NCBI GenBank assembly: GCA_029204225.1
Contig: CM055095.1
Location: 64,868,158 to 64,932,157 of the forward strand
DNA: 64,000 nucleotides
Reading direction: 5' to 3'
Origin: Diphasiastrum complanatum
Lineage: Eukaryota; Streptophyta; Lycopodiopsida; Lycopodiales; Lycopodiaceae
Of the stretch, positions 37,101-47,829 are shown in pieces. The first letter of the stretch is position 1, and every line of letters starts with the position of its first letter. Below the pieces are notes generated by a model. That model saw only the letters and a list, made by a program, of their open reading frames with translations. It had not been told where the DNA came from and made no database searches. A program made the translations under genes and the position numbers.

Positions 37101-40100
37101 CATTTATCTAACTATAGAATTGGGTATTTTAGTTTTTCAAAACTTATGTGAATCCCTTAAAGTTCATCTTTCCTTCTTATTTCCTGCATGGTATCAGAGT
37201 AGGTTAATATTGCTCTTGTTATTGTTTGATACCACAAGTTAATATTATTCGACTGTTTGAACCTTTTCAGAGTGATAAAAGCTGGTTTCATACATTTCAT
37301 ACATCACTTCTAGTTAGTATCCACACATGGATTCTTCTAGTAACACAATGTCAATGATTGACAAATTAGGTGCAAGTAACTACCATATGTGGAGATTCAA
37401 AATGAGAGTTATCCTATTGGCTAAGGAGATATGGAAAGTCATACAAGGAACAAAGAAAAAACCTTTGATTGAGCAGAAAACACTTATCAAATGAAAAGTA
37501 AAGGATGGCAAAGAATTTGCTTTACTAATCTTGAATATTCAAGATTAACACTGCTAGGTCATGTTTCCCAAGCCGAAACTTCCAAGGAAGTATGGGACAT
37601 TTTAAACACTATGTACGATGTTGGAGATGTTTCAACTAAATTATTTCTATGAAAGAAATTCTTCTCATTACGTATGTTAGAGAATGAATCAAGGAATGGT
37701 CATCTCAACAATTTTATATCTGCCTAAACAAAAAGTTGCAATAAGATGTGAGGCTTATTTAAGGCCTACGAACCATGGAATGAAAGTATAAGCATTGATT
37801 ATGTCCATAATTAAGGACTCAGATTGTGGACTAGTAGAGAGTTGAAGGGAGAAGCCACATCCCGGACTATGATTGAGATGGTATCAACCAAATTTCTTAA
37901 AGGACAGGTGAAAGGCTAGCAGAGCCCTGATATGACACATAGATGCCGCTACAGTCTACATGAAGATTAGCTGGTGTCACATTGTTGCTAGCAGAAAAGG
38001 AAAAAAAAGGTCTCGGATTACACTTGAATTTTGAGTATGCGTAAGATTACACTTGTAGTTGGATGAAATATTCCTTTCTGCAGGTAAATATTTAAAAGTA
38101 AAATAATTTTCAATAACCAGATTTACTCTCTGGAGGACATGCAGAAAGTATCTATAGTTCTTTCAAGAAAAGAAATACAAATGGCATGCTTCTCATGTGA
38201 GAAAGATCATGCAGGCACAAAAAGAACTTAGAATTTTCTTTTCATTCTTCTCACATTATGAAGTTGCCAAAATTTCTGTAGATTTCCATCTATTCTTGAA
38301 GTTGTAACATCACAGAAACTTCCACTTACATGGTCTAAATAAGCGACAGTTCAAAGAAGTTATTGTATATTTTCTTGAGAAGATGGCCATGATAATTTTG
38401 ACTTTTGTTATGATCAAATTCAATGATCAGTTTCAATAATACTCATTTCCCTCCAAAAATTAGCATAAGTTATTCAATATCACATTCTAAAATTTTGACA
38501 AATACATATCGCTCATTGGGTGGCTCAAAAACAATTCACAATTATTTTCATACTTAGACTCTGAGTTTGTGAAATTTGTGTCGTTCTGTGCTGAATATTT
38601 CAATGCACATTTTCCATCTTTGTTGGCTTCATCTTAAAAAGGCGTGCTAAGTTTTTCTTGACAGATATACATACAAAGTGAACGAGAGATGCTACAGCTT
38701 CTTGAGGTTCAAATTCTTATCCACTGAGTATGTGGTTTAAGATGATTGCATGTCATCTTTATTTTAGGGAAACTACGTCCATTTGTGATGTGTACATTTA
38801 AAATTGCAGGCTGGTGTAACAAGCCGAGCAGTGGGGGGAACTCGTATCTTATTTAGTGTAACTTCATCAAAGATACAAATTAAGAGGCTTCATAACACAG
38901 TGAAATCTAAATAGCAATTTTGGAACTTGTGAAGATAAGGTAATCAAAAGTTCAGACATTTCTGGAAGCTCGTTTGGAAACTTTTATGCTGCTTTCATTA
39001 TTCATTACTCAATGAGTTCAGTTAATGTTTATGCTGCTTTCAGCTAACCTCATGAATTCAGTTAACTTTTATGTTGCTTTCATCTAACCCCATGAATTCA
39101 GTTTCGTCAGAGTTTAGCAGTGGTTGCTATCTATTTTAAGCAGCATGTGGAAACATTATGTGACTTAACGATTAAAGCATTTTCCATCTGGGAGCAATAT
39201 GGTTATATCTCTGAATAGCATATCCTCAGCTCATGTTAAGAAATGAATAGTGAAAGCAGTAGGAGCCACTGTGTTTCTCTGATTACCATTCAGCAGTCCA
39301 ACACAGAAGATCGAAGGTAAATGAATTCCAAGGTCCTTCTAAACTTCATGAGGCATTAAAAATTTATAGCAATTAGCTTGAAGTTACCCAGGGTCCCAGA
39401 TGTTCATGTGCCTAACCTTTGGCATTGAAACAGCTTGTTGTAAGAAACTCTACACACTTGAGATCAGTCCAAAATCCACGTATCATATTCTCTTTTTTTC
39501 TTTCTTTTCTCATTTTTCTCAATCTGAGCTGTTGGACATCAAGAAAGGCCATGGTGACATTTTTATAAGTGTAAAGTTTGAAGTGTGCAGTGTAAAAACG
39601 GGAAAACTGTTCCTTGTAGACCTGGCTGGATCTGAAAAGGTAGAAAAAACAGGTGTTGAAGGAAAACTCTTAAATGAAGCCAAAACAATCAACAAATCAC
39701 TATCAGCCCTTGGAAATGTGATTAATGCTCTTACTACCGGTAAGTTTAACAAGCTGTCAGATGAGAGGACCTGAAAATGCAAAGAAAATTCTGAATCATG
39801 TTATATAGACACTCAAGTCAAAGAAAAGGCTTTAATCTCTCCATGCAGAAAAATCCTGCCATGTACCTTATCGTGATTCCAAGCTGACCAGAATTCTGCA
39901 AGAATCCTTGGTAAGTTTGTCCTGATACAATATTTATGCACTTTCTGTTATCCATCTTACTGAGTTCTATTGGATGACCGCCCTTTGCATAGCTTAAGTG
40001 GAATTTCATACTATTCCAGGGTGGTAATTCAAGGACCACCTTGCTCTGTTGTTGCTCACCAAGTTCATCCAATGCAACCGAGACTTTATCCACTTTACGT

Positions 40101-41774
40101 TTTGGAACAAGGTAAGTATTCACTACCCATAAGTTTCTGTAGTCCTAGTGTACTTAATCCTCAGTTTTCTTCTGCTGTTTGAGAAGTAGAGATGTCAGTA
40201 ATCGGCAAAACAGGTCTCTGAATCTTTCTCTGATGCTTTTTATGGAGAGGAAGAAATGTGATTAGATTCACACAATCTTTTCCCATTTAAGGATGAATGT
40301 AAGGACTGTCTTCTTTGTGGCTGGATTTTATTACGTGTTCTAGAGATCTATGTTACATTGGATTCTCAAGGCAATGACACTACGCTTCATTGCTTTTACA
40401 GGGCAAAGCAGATAAAGAACAAGCCTAAAATAAATGCGGAAAGAGGACGACCTGAGTTGGAACTGCTACTGCTGAAATCTGAACAAGAATGCGAAAAATT
40501 GAAGTCACAACTTATCATGCTCAATGCACGCCTACATTCCTTGGGTGGAGATGGTAACGCTGCAATCATTCTCAGAAGCGCTTTTTTTTAGAAAAGTCTG
40601 ATAATTTATTTCTCAGACCCAATAGTTTGTACTCTCTTAGATGGACAAATTTCAAGCAATCTTGGGCTAGCAATACAAAGAAGGGATGAAAACAAACAGG
40701 ACAGAAAGCAAGATTGTAACGGTGTTCTACTCAAGGTACATCAGCTCTAACTTGAAACCTCCTACAAATTTTGATATCTTGGCTTATGGAAAGCACTGAT
40801 AGCTGATAGGTTATTTGTACTTCACTTCTCAGCTGAAAAACCATCTTTCAAAAAAAGCTCCTATGCTGGATGACATTACCAACACACTTGAGGATCTCTT
40901 TGCACAAGAAGGTATTATCATGCCGAGCTACTTCATGGAAGGTGCACACGATTGTGTAGGCATGGAAGATGATGACTCATATGGTGAAAATAGCATTACA
41001 AAGTCACTTATCTGTATACAAGCAAGAATGAAAGACCTCATGGAAAATTGTGAGATGGTAATCATTTTCCGACCTAGCAACATGCACTGATAATAGAGCA
41101 TCACGGTTTCTGTTGCATTATTACCACGACTGGCTAATGGATGTGTAGGATTTCGACAAATCTTCATAGTATCATGTGTCCTTGTGGAAAATGTTCCTGT
41201 CAATTCTTACAAATCACAAACATGCAGCTTACACACGAGAATAGGAACTTGAAGACAGAATTATTTGCATTTGAGAGAACATTGGGAAGCTTTCCTGCTG
41301 GAACAGTCTGCCATACCAATAGCTCAGGTAAACAAGTTCTTTCAGCAAATAGCCTATTCTAGTTAGGAAGAAGATCTGCTGTCAAATTTTTTGTTTAACA
41401 TTGCATAACTTGGTTGGTTCTTGACTTCTTGTTAGTAAGTCAAGACTGCAAAAGAGGAAGGTATAGAGAGCACAATTATGCTGAGCTTCAAATACAGTGA
41501 AATCTAGATATTCAGCAAGTAAAACAGTCGAAGCTTGCTTACATAAAATCATAAGTTTCTAGGTTCAGCCTGTGAAGGATCAAGTTATGAGAACAAGGCT
41601 CGAGTCCTCCGCCCTGTTCGAGGAGGGAATCATGTCACTAGAGAAGCTACTGTATTGACGACGTCAGTAACTGAAAAAATATGCAAGAACAAGGAAGCGT
41701 CAATTTCAAAATTAATTCCATCCTGGAAAGTGTACGCGAATCAGATTCTATCAAAGTTATTCTTTTCCAGCTGA
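20560..41774 (+). CDS. KIN1: kinesin-1 heavy-chain-like motor, KIN1/PSS1 type, 18 exons
   Basis: ATP-driven microtubule motor; the rice member PSS1 is needed for male meiosis. Exons by splice site and phase: 20560-20673, 21236-21338, 21898-21941, 22036-22065, 22314-22436, 22604-22629, 22756-22837, 38665-38706, 38810-38843, 39241-39316, 39591-39739, 39849-39910, 40020-40111, 40402-40553, 40641-40735, 40833-41057, 41228-41327, 41563-41774. They join in phase to 586 residues. Motifs: N-terminus '[13 protein letters not shown]', P-loop '[14 protein letters not shown]' (split over exons 3 and 4), switch I 'NSESSRSHC' (exon 10), switch II 'LVDLAGSEK', '[11 protein letters not shown]', '[18 protein letters not shown]' and '[11 protein letters not shown]'. 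A charged helical stalk follows. An in-frame ATG also exists at 20548; 20560 fits the family start. Exon 10 uses acceptor gttaag|AA. Intron 7 is 15,827 bp because of transposons. The gene looks intact. Confidence 0.9.
20769..21185 (+). repeat. tandem repeats of 117-135 bp in kinesin intron 1
   Basis: Four units, each containing AGAATCTGTCATGTCTCCAT followed by GCATTAAACGAT, start near 20769, 20904, 21024 and 21141. The last is diverged. The units make up most of the 562-bp first intron. Confidence 0.85.
23416..28589 (-). mobile_element. complete hAT transposon (5,174 bp) with 8-bp target duplication
   Basis: The 8-bp duplication GTACCATC lies at 23408-23415 and 28590-28597. Inside it the ends are CATAGTTGCA...TGCAACTATG, a perfect 10-bp terminal inverted repeat. 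Both ends carry sub-terminal repeats of the palindrome GAATCGCGATTC with variants, four or more copies per end, as expected for hAT transposase binding. GC content of the internal gene is far above that of the surroundings, which suggests a different history. Transcription of its gene is opposite to the host kinesin. Confidence 0.92.
24046..27594 (-). pseudogene. hAT transposase (BED finger / DUF659 / C-terminal dimerisation), disabled
   Basis: Minus-strand exons: about 27594-26596, 26503-26158, 26060-25654, 25555-25386, 25276-24940, 24821-24046. N-terminal BED-type finger '[10 protein letters not shown]'. A linker of repeated '[13 protein letters not shown]' units. DUF659 with '[13 protein letters not shown]' and '[11 protein letters not shown]'. 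'[16 protein letters not shown]' in exon 3. The dimerisation block 'ACERNWSTW'...'HTQKRNRL'. An acidic tail and an Arg-Gly-rich C-terminus follow. Damage: a 1-bp gain in the linker near 27170, a 1-bp loss near 25118 just before 'ACERNWS', a frame change near 24690, and Asn in 'VVTNNASN' where hAT transposases normally have the second catalytic Asp. The repeat-rich linker could misalign, so that frameshift is the least certain. Confidence 0.85.
28997..31382 (+). pseudogene. Ty3/gypsy Pol, degenerate
   Basis: The start of RT is recognisable ('[14 protein letters not shown]', about 29370). RNase H fragments follow around 29840-30020 ('[14 protein letters not shown]', '[13 protein letters not shown]'), then the integrase H2C2 finger (about 30440-30600, '[13 protein letters not shown]'). 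The integrase core includes '[16 protein letters not shown]', '[16 protein letters not shown]' and '[15 protein letters not shown]' (about 30700-30970), with the Asp, Asp and Glu positions retained. Many stops and frameshifts make it non-functional. Confidence 0.8.
31383..31807. other. non-coding stretch between gypsy fragments
   Basis: No gene. It contains dispersed CGAGAGTT/CTCTCG words (31370-31500) similar to those at 1750-1810 next to a copia LTR. Confidence 0.3.
31808..32019 (-). pseudogene. gypsy integrase C-terminal fragment, inverted
   Basis: Minus-strand translation gives '[19 protein letters not shown]', then '[16 protein letters not shown]' and, after one TAA, '[10 protein letters not shown]'. 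This is the DNA-binding C-terminal end of gypsy integrase. It lies in opposite orientation to the flanking gypsy pol and gag pieces, so rearrangement or nested insertion has occurred. Confidence 0.7.
32153..33378 (+). pseudogene. gypsy Gag and Gag-Pol junction, degenerate
   Basis: A 198-codon frame from 32153 has Gag-type sequence ('[17 protein letters not shown]', '[15 protein letters not shown]') and a damaged zinc knuckle '[13 protein letters not shown]'. It continues after stops with '[17 protein letters not shown]' (about 32900) and '[18 protein letters not shown]' (about 33125). It lies downstream of pol on the same strand, so the two cannot come from one intact element. Confidence 0.6.
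33510..34232 (+). repeat. LTR-like region with (TC)n tract
   Basis: Features typical of plant LTR 3' halves: 'TATAAGAGGGAGCC' followed by 'TTGTATTGTATCATC' and 'AATAAAACTCTC' (possible polyadenylation signal near 34031), then a TC run of about 50 bp at 34053-34104. Edges were not determined. Confidence 0.45.
34233..35282 (+). pseudogene. copia Pol fragment with internal deletion
   Basis: Begins after the integrase core ('[17 protein letters not shown]'), runs through the linker ('[19 protein letters not shown]', start of RT), then jumps at about 34850 to the RNase H region ('[16 protein letters not shown]'-like in another frame, then the '[14 protein letters not shown]' equivalent at about 35200-35240). 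Most of RT, including Y-x-DD, is deleted. The 3' LTR follows directly. Confidence 0.75.
35300..35976 (+). repeat. copia 3' LTR (family 3), 677 bp
   Basis: Polypurine tract GAGGAGGAG (35291-35299) abuts TGTTAAAATTACAC, and the LTR ends TTTTCAACA at 35976. Highly similar to 45777-46440. Contains a TTCACACGTGTGA palindrome near 35798. Confidence 0.85.
35977..36220 (+). pseudogene. copia Gag zinc-knuckle fragment
   Basis: A short open piece with an intact CCHC knuckle '[14 protein letters not shown]', closely related to the one in the 4637-6492 Gag but on the opposite strand. Truncated on both sides. Confidence 0.65.
36221..37198 (+). repeat. copia LTR-like region ending at a primer-binding site
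   Basis: Ends TTCCTGCA at 37198, followed by TGGTATCAGAGT (37199-37210), a one-base variant of the Met-tRNA primer-binding site. The 5' edge was not located. There is no coding signal. Confidence 0.5.
37328..37720 (+). pseudogene. copia Gag fragment (family 6)
   Basis: ATG at 37328 opens '[20 protein letters not shown]', then '[16 protein letters not shown]'. The frame breaks at a TGA near 37493, and further Gag-like text ('AKEIWKVI...TLCTMLEM') is frameshifted. It follows the 37199 primer-binding site by about 120 bp as expected for a copia Gag. Confidence 0.6.
37721..38660. other. remainder of kinesin intron 7
   Basis: AT-rich with no recognised element. Leads to the exon 8 acceptor. Confidence 0.5.
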
Positions 41775-43110
41775 CCATAGTGACGTTTATTTTGGTCTTT
41801 GAGTAGGTCATGCATCTAAATAGTCATCTCTGTGTTTCACTTATTTGCATCTTTTGGTAATTCTACCGACATATTTGTAATTAAGCAGCATTTCGATATT
41901 ACTATCCCCTGTTTTCAGCTGACAGATCCCAAAGAACTTGAGGTCTTGGCATGTAAGAGTTGAATGCTTAAACAACTTATATATCGCAGATGAGCAGTTT
42001 AAAAACATGAGTTGAAAACATGATCTTGTACCAGCCTACATCCCACACCTTTATACTTCGAGCACTTTAAATTAGCACTGACCAGGATCACGTCAATATC
42101 ATTCCTCTGATTTTAAGAAATGGTTCTTTGCATCCTTGTCCTCATAGTATATCATCAACAGCCTCAGCTAGCTCCAAATAAAAGTACTTGTGATTAGCTG
42201 ATATTTCATCATAGGGCTCTCAATGAAATCTCGTTGATGGACACGTGCGCTTCATTTAGCCCATAACATATTTTTGTTTTATCCAAAAGCTAATATATAT
42301 CCAGGCTGTAAACTTACCGTCAAAAGATGTGTAATTAATCGTTCAAAATGAAGAGCATGAAAAGCTTGGGTTTCCTAATAGGATTTTAGGGAGATATGGC
42401 AATATATGTACACTAAGGTATGTGAGAGAGAGCGAGAGAGAGAATCCTAAATATACCTACTATAGAGAAAGTATAATCTTTCACGATGTTTTTAAAACCT
42501 TAAAACTTGTGATGATTAAATATTGTAATTTGTGGTGCAAATCTTTTGTGTGGAATCTTCTAGAGAGAAAAAGAGAACATTTGAGATACATTGTAAGGTC
42601 AAAAAGAGGAGAGAACATAAGTCGCTGAAGTTGATGAGCAACATAGTTAGGGCTAGTAATTGAGACTTTCATCACTGATTTGCAAGGGCATCATAAGGTT
42701 GTGCATGGTGCTACACTCCATGTGGTTGCATTTTTTTTTGGGTATAACAAGTATTGTGCAAGTAAATACCAAGCATGCATGATTTGTCCAAGTGCCCAGA
42801 TTTTCATGTTTTGACTATTTTAAGTAGTGGCAAAATGGGCCCTAAAGGACCATTTCATCAAAGTTGGGTCATGTCAAGGCCCTATCTGAGAATTTTGATA
42901 TTTAGTTGTTGTAGTTAAGTCGAGTCGACAATGGTTGGATACCATATATGGGCTAAACTTGATGCGTTTTGGCTCACGTTGTATCATTGGAGTCGGAAAA
43001 TGATACTCTCATGATGTAGATCTTGGTTCATGTGTGCACAATGCCATTAATTTATATGGAGTTTGTGAGAGTACTATATGAAACCATTTACAATAAAGCT
43101 TATGTAATCA
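41775..43110. other. region downstream of the kinesin gene
   Basis: Presumably holds the kinesin 3' untranslated region. No second gene is supported. Confidence 0.4.
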
Positions 43111-43587
43111 TTTGCTTGACATTAGGAGCAATTTGCAACTCAAGTTCAAGATGCTAAAAGAGCTAAAGACATATGTGTTATAGTTGATGTATGGGGGCAA
43201 CCATGTGTCTACTACTTAGAAGGAAATTTTCCATCTTGAAAATGGATGTAGGAGAACTGTTGCTTGCACATATGGGGTTAATGAATCCATTTGCCAGACA
43301 TTTCGAGGTTGCTAGTGCTGGTATAGAAAAAGCACATCTTTGTGATTATTTGCTTAACATTAGGACAGACTTGCATCTCATGTTCAAGATGCTAAGAAAG
43401 TTAAAGAGGTATGGGATGTGCTATAGTCAATGTATGGGGAAGTAATGTGTTTTGCTACCTAGAAGGAAATTACCTACCAGAAAATTGGAAGTGGGAGATT
43501 TGGTGCTTGCACATATGGAGTAATAAATTCAATTGTTAGACATTCAAACCTTTTAGTTTTGGTATAGAGAAAACACATCTTATATAC
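43111..43587 (+). repeat. direct tandem duplication, period 238 bp
   Basis: TTTGCTTGACATTAGGA at 43111 recurs as TTTGCTTAACATTAGGA at 43349. The copies stay alignable through 'GAAGGAAATTNTCCA' and 'TTGCTTGCACATATGG' to 'AAGCACATCTT'. Moderately diverged. The sequence reads like degraded copia RNase H or linker text, but no domain is certain. Confidence 0.7.
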
Positions 43588-44480
43588 ACAATATCAAGAA
43601 GCTTGTCAAGTTTCTATGACCCCTTGAGTATGATACGATTACAAGGGTAGGTTGAATGAATGACAATAAATGAAACTTTTAGAATGAAAAACTTAGGTTG
43701 TAATCAATATTGCATTGGAATTCAAATTCTTAAAGACCACAGTCAAGGGCATATCTGGATCATGTTTAAAAGAAATGATTTTAACAAAATATTGAAAAAT
43801 TTAGAATGAAAGGGAGCTTACTAGTAGGAACATCTCTTGAATGAAATGCAAAATTAAGCAATGAAATGTGCTCATCCTTCGATCAAAAGAAATTTTTTAT
43901 GAAAAAGAAGTCTTACAAAATTCTTATGGGGTCTTTAATGAGGTTTTGTGAAAGGTTTGATATAGGATCATCAATGACGAAACTAGGCCAAAACTTAGCA
44001 GAATTGAGACATGACATTGGAATGCAACAAGAAAAGTGTCAAAATACAATAAGACTTGGTGGCACACTTTTTTTTCCACCAAGGGGATTGATCTCATTGG
44101 AAAAAGATCTTAAGACAATTGATACCACCTTTTGTTGGCAGTCATGTAATACGAGAATAGTGAGGTAGCATGGTATTAGAGCAACTATCTTGCAAGGTCC
44201 TTCTCCTAGAAATTTCACTTTTTTTTGTGTGCCTTGGCATCATATATAAGTGCCAATTCTTCCTCTATAAGATCCATTATGATTGTGTCAGGCTTTTTTG
44301 CATTATTTCTCCACAACTAATGCATGGAGGGCGAGAAAACGGGTTTCATGGAATTGGAGGAGATTGTGGAGTCTTCGTTTGGTAGACTCATCGGTACTCA
44401 ATCATTCAGTGATGGCTACTCTCATGCTTGAAATGATAAATGTGGCGGACATTAGGACTTCTTGACCATACACCATCTGA
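43588..44480. other. non-coding stretch
   Basis: Short open frames only (for example 43866-44168), with no motif or splice support. Confidence 0.35.
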
Positions 44481-45161
44481 AGAGGCATTTGTCCTATGTT
44501 CACTTTTAAAGTGGTTCTAAAAGCCCTTATTGCCACATGGAGCTTATATTCCCAGTTTGAGCGTGTGGCAAATCACCTTGTTTGACGATTATGCTTGTTC
44601 ATTACATTATGGGTAAAAGGACGTACTTTTTTTTATGGACAACTAGATATGAAAACAAGTGAGTGACAATTGCATTCAAAAAATGGGTACTATAATCACT
44701 CACGAATTCCAAGGGGCTATCAAAATGGACAAGGATGTTTTCATATAGAAACTTAGCATTAGAGGTAACATCGTCTTTTCTTATTGCTTTAGCTTCGACA
44801 CACTTGGTTAGGTAATTTGTGGCTACAATGATATATTGAGCTAGGCAATCTCGCAAAACAAGGCATATACAGTTGACATAGTCATTACCCCACTTCTCAA
44901 ATGGCATCTCAGTTAAGATGGGTTGTAACGACATCATATCTCGCTCATGAGTTCTATTCAAGCATTGACATGCATCACACCTCTTAACTGATATTGAATA
45001 TTTTTGAACATTGTGCGCCACCACAACCCATTATAGTGCGTTTTTCTAGTCAAAAATTTCAAAATTCTAACAAATATAGTCAATCTTTTGAATTCTATAG
45101 AAAAATGCAATATATGATGCAGAAATGCAATTAAAGTGGCATGTTGCCACTTTATGCTCAT
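44481..45161 (-). pseudogene. gypsy integrase fragment
   Basis: Minus strand: finger remnant ending 'RCDACQC', then 'MPFEKWGNDYV', '[16 protein letters not shown]' and 'VHFDSPLEFVSDYSTHFLN', with the two first catalytic Asp positions visible. Truncated after the second Asp. Further integrase-like text is scrambled between 44400 and 44600. Confidence 0.7.
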
Positions 45162-45776
45162 TTATAGGCATTGCTTGTGATAAAATCAACTACAAGTTGT
45201 TAGAGAAAAAGCTCAAACTTGTATTTAGTTTTCAAAAGACTTATTATACATTGATATTTTGAAAATAATGGTCAGGATCTTGTGGATACATCATGACAAT
45301 TGCATAAATGTTTGAATCAAATTAGGTATGAATGTTCATGTTCTCTTGTGAATGATGTTGGAAATAGTTTATGGAATTATGAGTTTATAGTATTCACTGA
45401 TGTGTAAATGGAGATCATATTAAATATTTCGTATTGAAATGTAATGGAAATGATTTCATACAACTCACCAATTGAAATGATAATGATAAAAACCAACAAT
45501 TGGAAACAACATATGAACTCATCTCAAGAGCAATACCTTATTGATTTATGAATTATCAAGAACTCATTGTGATCTACTAATTTCTACGACAATATTAAAA
45601 CTAGAAATCCAATGACTGGCTTCATAACAACATAAAAACCCTGCTTTAGTGTTGTGAACACTTTTAAGCAACATATGCAATGTACTACATGTTTTATGGT
45701 GACCACAATGGGATAAGATCCATGAAAGCTAGATACTCTAGTGGTATCCTAGTTCATACTGCCATATGTTAAATTT
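45162..45776. other. AT-rich non-coding stretch
   Basis: Nothing recognisable before the LTR at 45777. Confidence 0.4.
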
Positions 45777-46440
45777 ACACAAGCTAGTTTGCACAATTAC
45801 CACTTGTAAATGACTTTGAGGCCATGTTGTGGGATGCGTGCCAAAAGCATAGGATACCTTATTCTAAGTCAAATAATTAACCTAGCTTTGGAATGGTACC
45901 TTTGGGATATGTCCAAAGAGTGCATAGATAGGGTAGAGAAAAAGTAGGAGCTAAAAATAGCATTTTTCTCATTGTTTTTGGATCTCGAGGCATTGACCCT
46001 AAATAGGGTGGATCAAGTGGATCTTTAGGTTAGATGTTAGGGTTAGGTTATGATGAATACATAGAATCCCTAATATGCTCAGATCCGAGCTCTACATGTA
46101 TAAATATGTGATGGGATTTCCATCTAATAATGAGCAAAATCAAGATTTTCCTTCTTGACTAGTTTGAGTCTATGATTTGATTGATGAATGCTATTGGCAT
46201 ATGAATCTTTGTGATGATTGAATGAGTTTGGAGTTGCAGGTACAGTACACAGGCAACAGCAGGCCGTACTTTCACACGTGTGAAGAGTTTTAGAGCTAAT
46301 TCATGGAGTTCAAGCCAAGATAAGCTAGGAATCAATGCATTGATTAGTAATCTAGCTTCTAGATCTTGTTTGGATCTTAAGTAGGTGCTTTCTCCATCAT
46401 TTCTAGGATCAAATGGGATTATTTTGCTACATTTTTATCA
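45777..46440 (+). repeat. copia 5' LTR (family 3) with primer-binding site
   Basis: TGTTAAATTTACAC...TTTTTATCA, followed without gap by TGGTATCAGAGCC (46441-46453). Same family as 35300-35976. Contains TTCACACGTGTGAA near 46271. No matching gag follows; another LTR begins 232 bp downstream. Confidence 0.85.
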
Positions 46441-46672
46441 TGGTATCAGAGCCATTCCAAAAAATGAGCTTCACTTCATGCTAGAATCATAGATTTTGAT
46501 GCAATTCAAGCATTGATTGCTATCTAGACATAATCTATGAGTACTACCTTCAATTCTTGATAAATTTGAGTGCAGAGAGATCTAATGGTTTTTGATTTAC
46601 AGGCTTTTTAGCTTCAAAATCTATTAGAAATCAGTGATAAACTTCATTGTTACTGTTTACGAGGTACATTAA

Positions 46673-46886
46673 TGTTGACAGCTGTGACCACCTGTCATTA
46701 TAGCCGTAGACTAGTCTATTAGTCTACTCGTAGGTTTTCTTTCACTATCAGGGGTTCAGGGTTTATTTGTACATTTTACATTATGTATGAGTTAGTGTGA
46801 TAGAGTGACAATGCGTGTTCTTCTTCCGCCTTCTTGTGGTGATTGCTTAAGGTGAATGCTTGATGTTTCATATTTAATTCTTGACA
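46673..46886 (+). repeat. short copia LTR (214 bp) with primer-binding site
   Basis: TGTTGACA...TTCTTGACA ends, followed by TGGTATCAGAGCAGC (46887-46901). The compact length recalls small copia lineages (Tnt1/Retrofit-like), which is an inference. Its gag is at 47830. Confidence 0.7.
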
Positions 46887-47071
46887 TGGTATCAGAGCAG
46901 CAATAGTCCTGCGTGCCTGATCAGTGGATACAGCTTGCCACAGGCTCTGCAACGAAGTGAGAAAGTCCTTCACGGGAGGTGAAAGCTTTGAGAGATAAAA
47001 AACGGTTGGAAGAAATCCTTCTTTGGTGTATTTTGCAGGTTTGGAGCTTAGAATCATTAGTGGGGAATGAA

Positions 47072-47280
47072 GATACAGTCCCGGAGGCATCAGAAAGGCC
47101 AGGGCAACATCAAACAAGTTGAAAATCTGTTGAGTGGAAAGATTTTTACAATATTTCCTAGTTGTTGTGAAAAGCGCAGTCCCGGAGGCATCCAAAAGGC
47201 TAGGGCAGCATCAGACAGTTTGAAAATCTGTTGAGTGGGGGAGATTCTTACAATAATTCCTAGTTGTTGTGGAAAGTTCT
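47072..47280 (+). repeat. tandem duplication of about 105 bp in a copia leader
   Basis: Two copies of a unit beginning CAGTCCCGGAGGCATC and ending CCTAGTTGTTGTG(A/G)AAA, at about 47072 and 47178, between primer-binding site and gag. Confidence 0.8.
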
Positions 47281-47515
47281 ATTTGTGTGAGAGGTTTGCC
47301 AAGAAATCTCTCATTTGTCTATTTGGAGTTCACAAATCACACTAGATAGTGTCTAGTACTATCATTCAGAGTTAGGAAGCTTCATACTTTTCACATTACT
47401 GATCTTTGTCTTTTGAATGATCACACATTTCGAAATCTTTCCAAAGAGGAGGCGGCGTAGCTGCCGCGCCGAAGTGGAGAAACTAGAATATTCTCTCTAC
47501 TTTTCATCTTGTCCA

Positions 47516-47759
47516 TACCAATATTGGATCGACGCGCCAGAGGTAAAGAAAACCAAGAGCAGTTGTACTTCCGCACGTCATACCGATATCACATATCAAT
47601 ACCAATATTGGAGCGATGCGCCAAAGATAAAGAAAATCCAGAGCAGTCGTCCATCCGCACGTCATACTGATATCGCATATCTGTACCGATATCGGATCCA
47701 CGCATGCGAGCTAAAAAGAATCCCGAGTAGTCGTGCACCCGCGCGTCGTACTGATATCA
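47516..47759 (+). repeat. three dyad modules in an exact 84-bp tandem array
   Basis: Module left arms TACC(A/G)ATAT(T/C)GG start at 47516, 47600 and 47684, a period of exactly 84. Each module has a left arm (YGGATC-ACGCGCC type) and an inverted right arm (CCGCACGTC-TACCGATATC type) about 30 bp apart. Because 84 is divisible by three, a plus-strand frame (47417-47830) shows a 28-residue repeat, which I regard as a by-product. The array ends 71 bp upstream of a copia gag start. Confidence 0.85.
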
Positions 47760-47829
47760 GGTGTCCAACCAAAAATTTACAGGTGTTGTGGTGTGATAAA
47801 TTTTGTGAGCCAGACTCATCTATCCAGTA

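Larger units (their letters stand above)
22838..38664 (+). other. kinesin intron 7 (15.8 kb), transposon-filled
   Basis: Donor GAG|gttctc after 'IAGATE' and acceptor cttgacag|ATATAC before '[14 protein letters not shown]', both in phase 0. It contains a complete hAT element, gypsy pol and gag fragments, copia fragments and two LTRs. The plain stretches 22840-23407 and 28598-28996 show nothing coding. Confidence 0.85.

Noticed and set aside
38844-38930. Reading through exon 9 past 38843, which would give a kinesin without switch I
   Set aside because: A donor at 38844 joined to the acceptor at 39241 restores 'GGTQMN' and 'SSRSHC' in phase, so the apparent loss of switch I is a splicing artefact.
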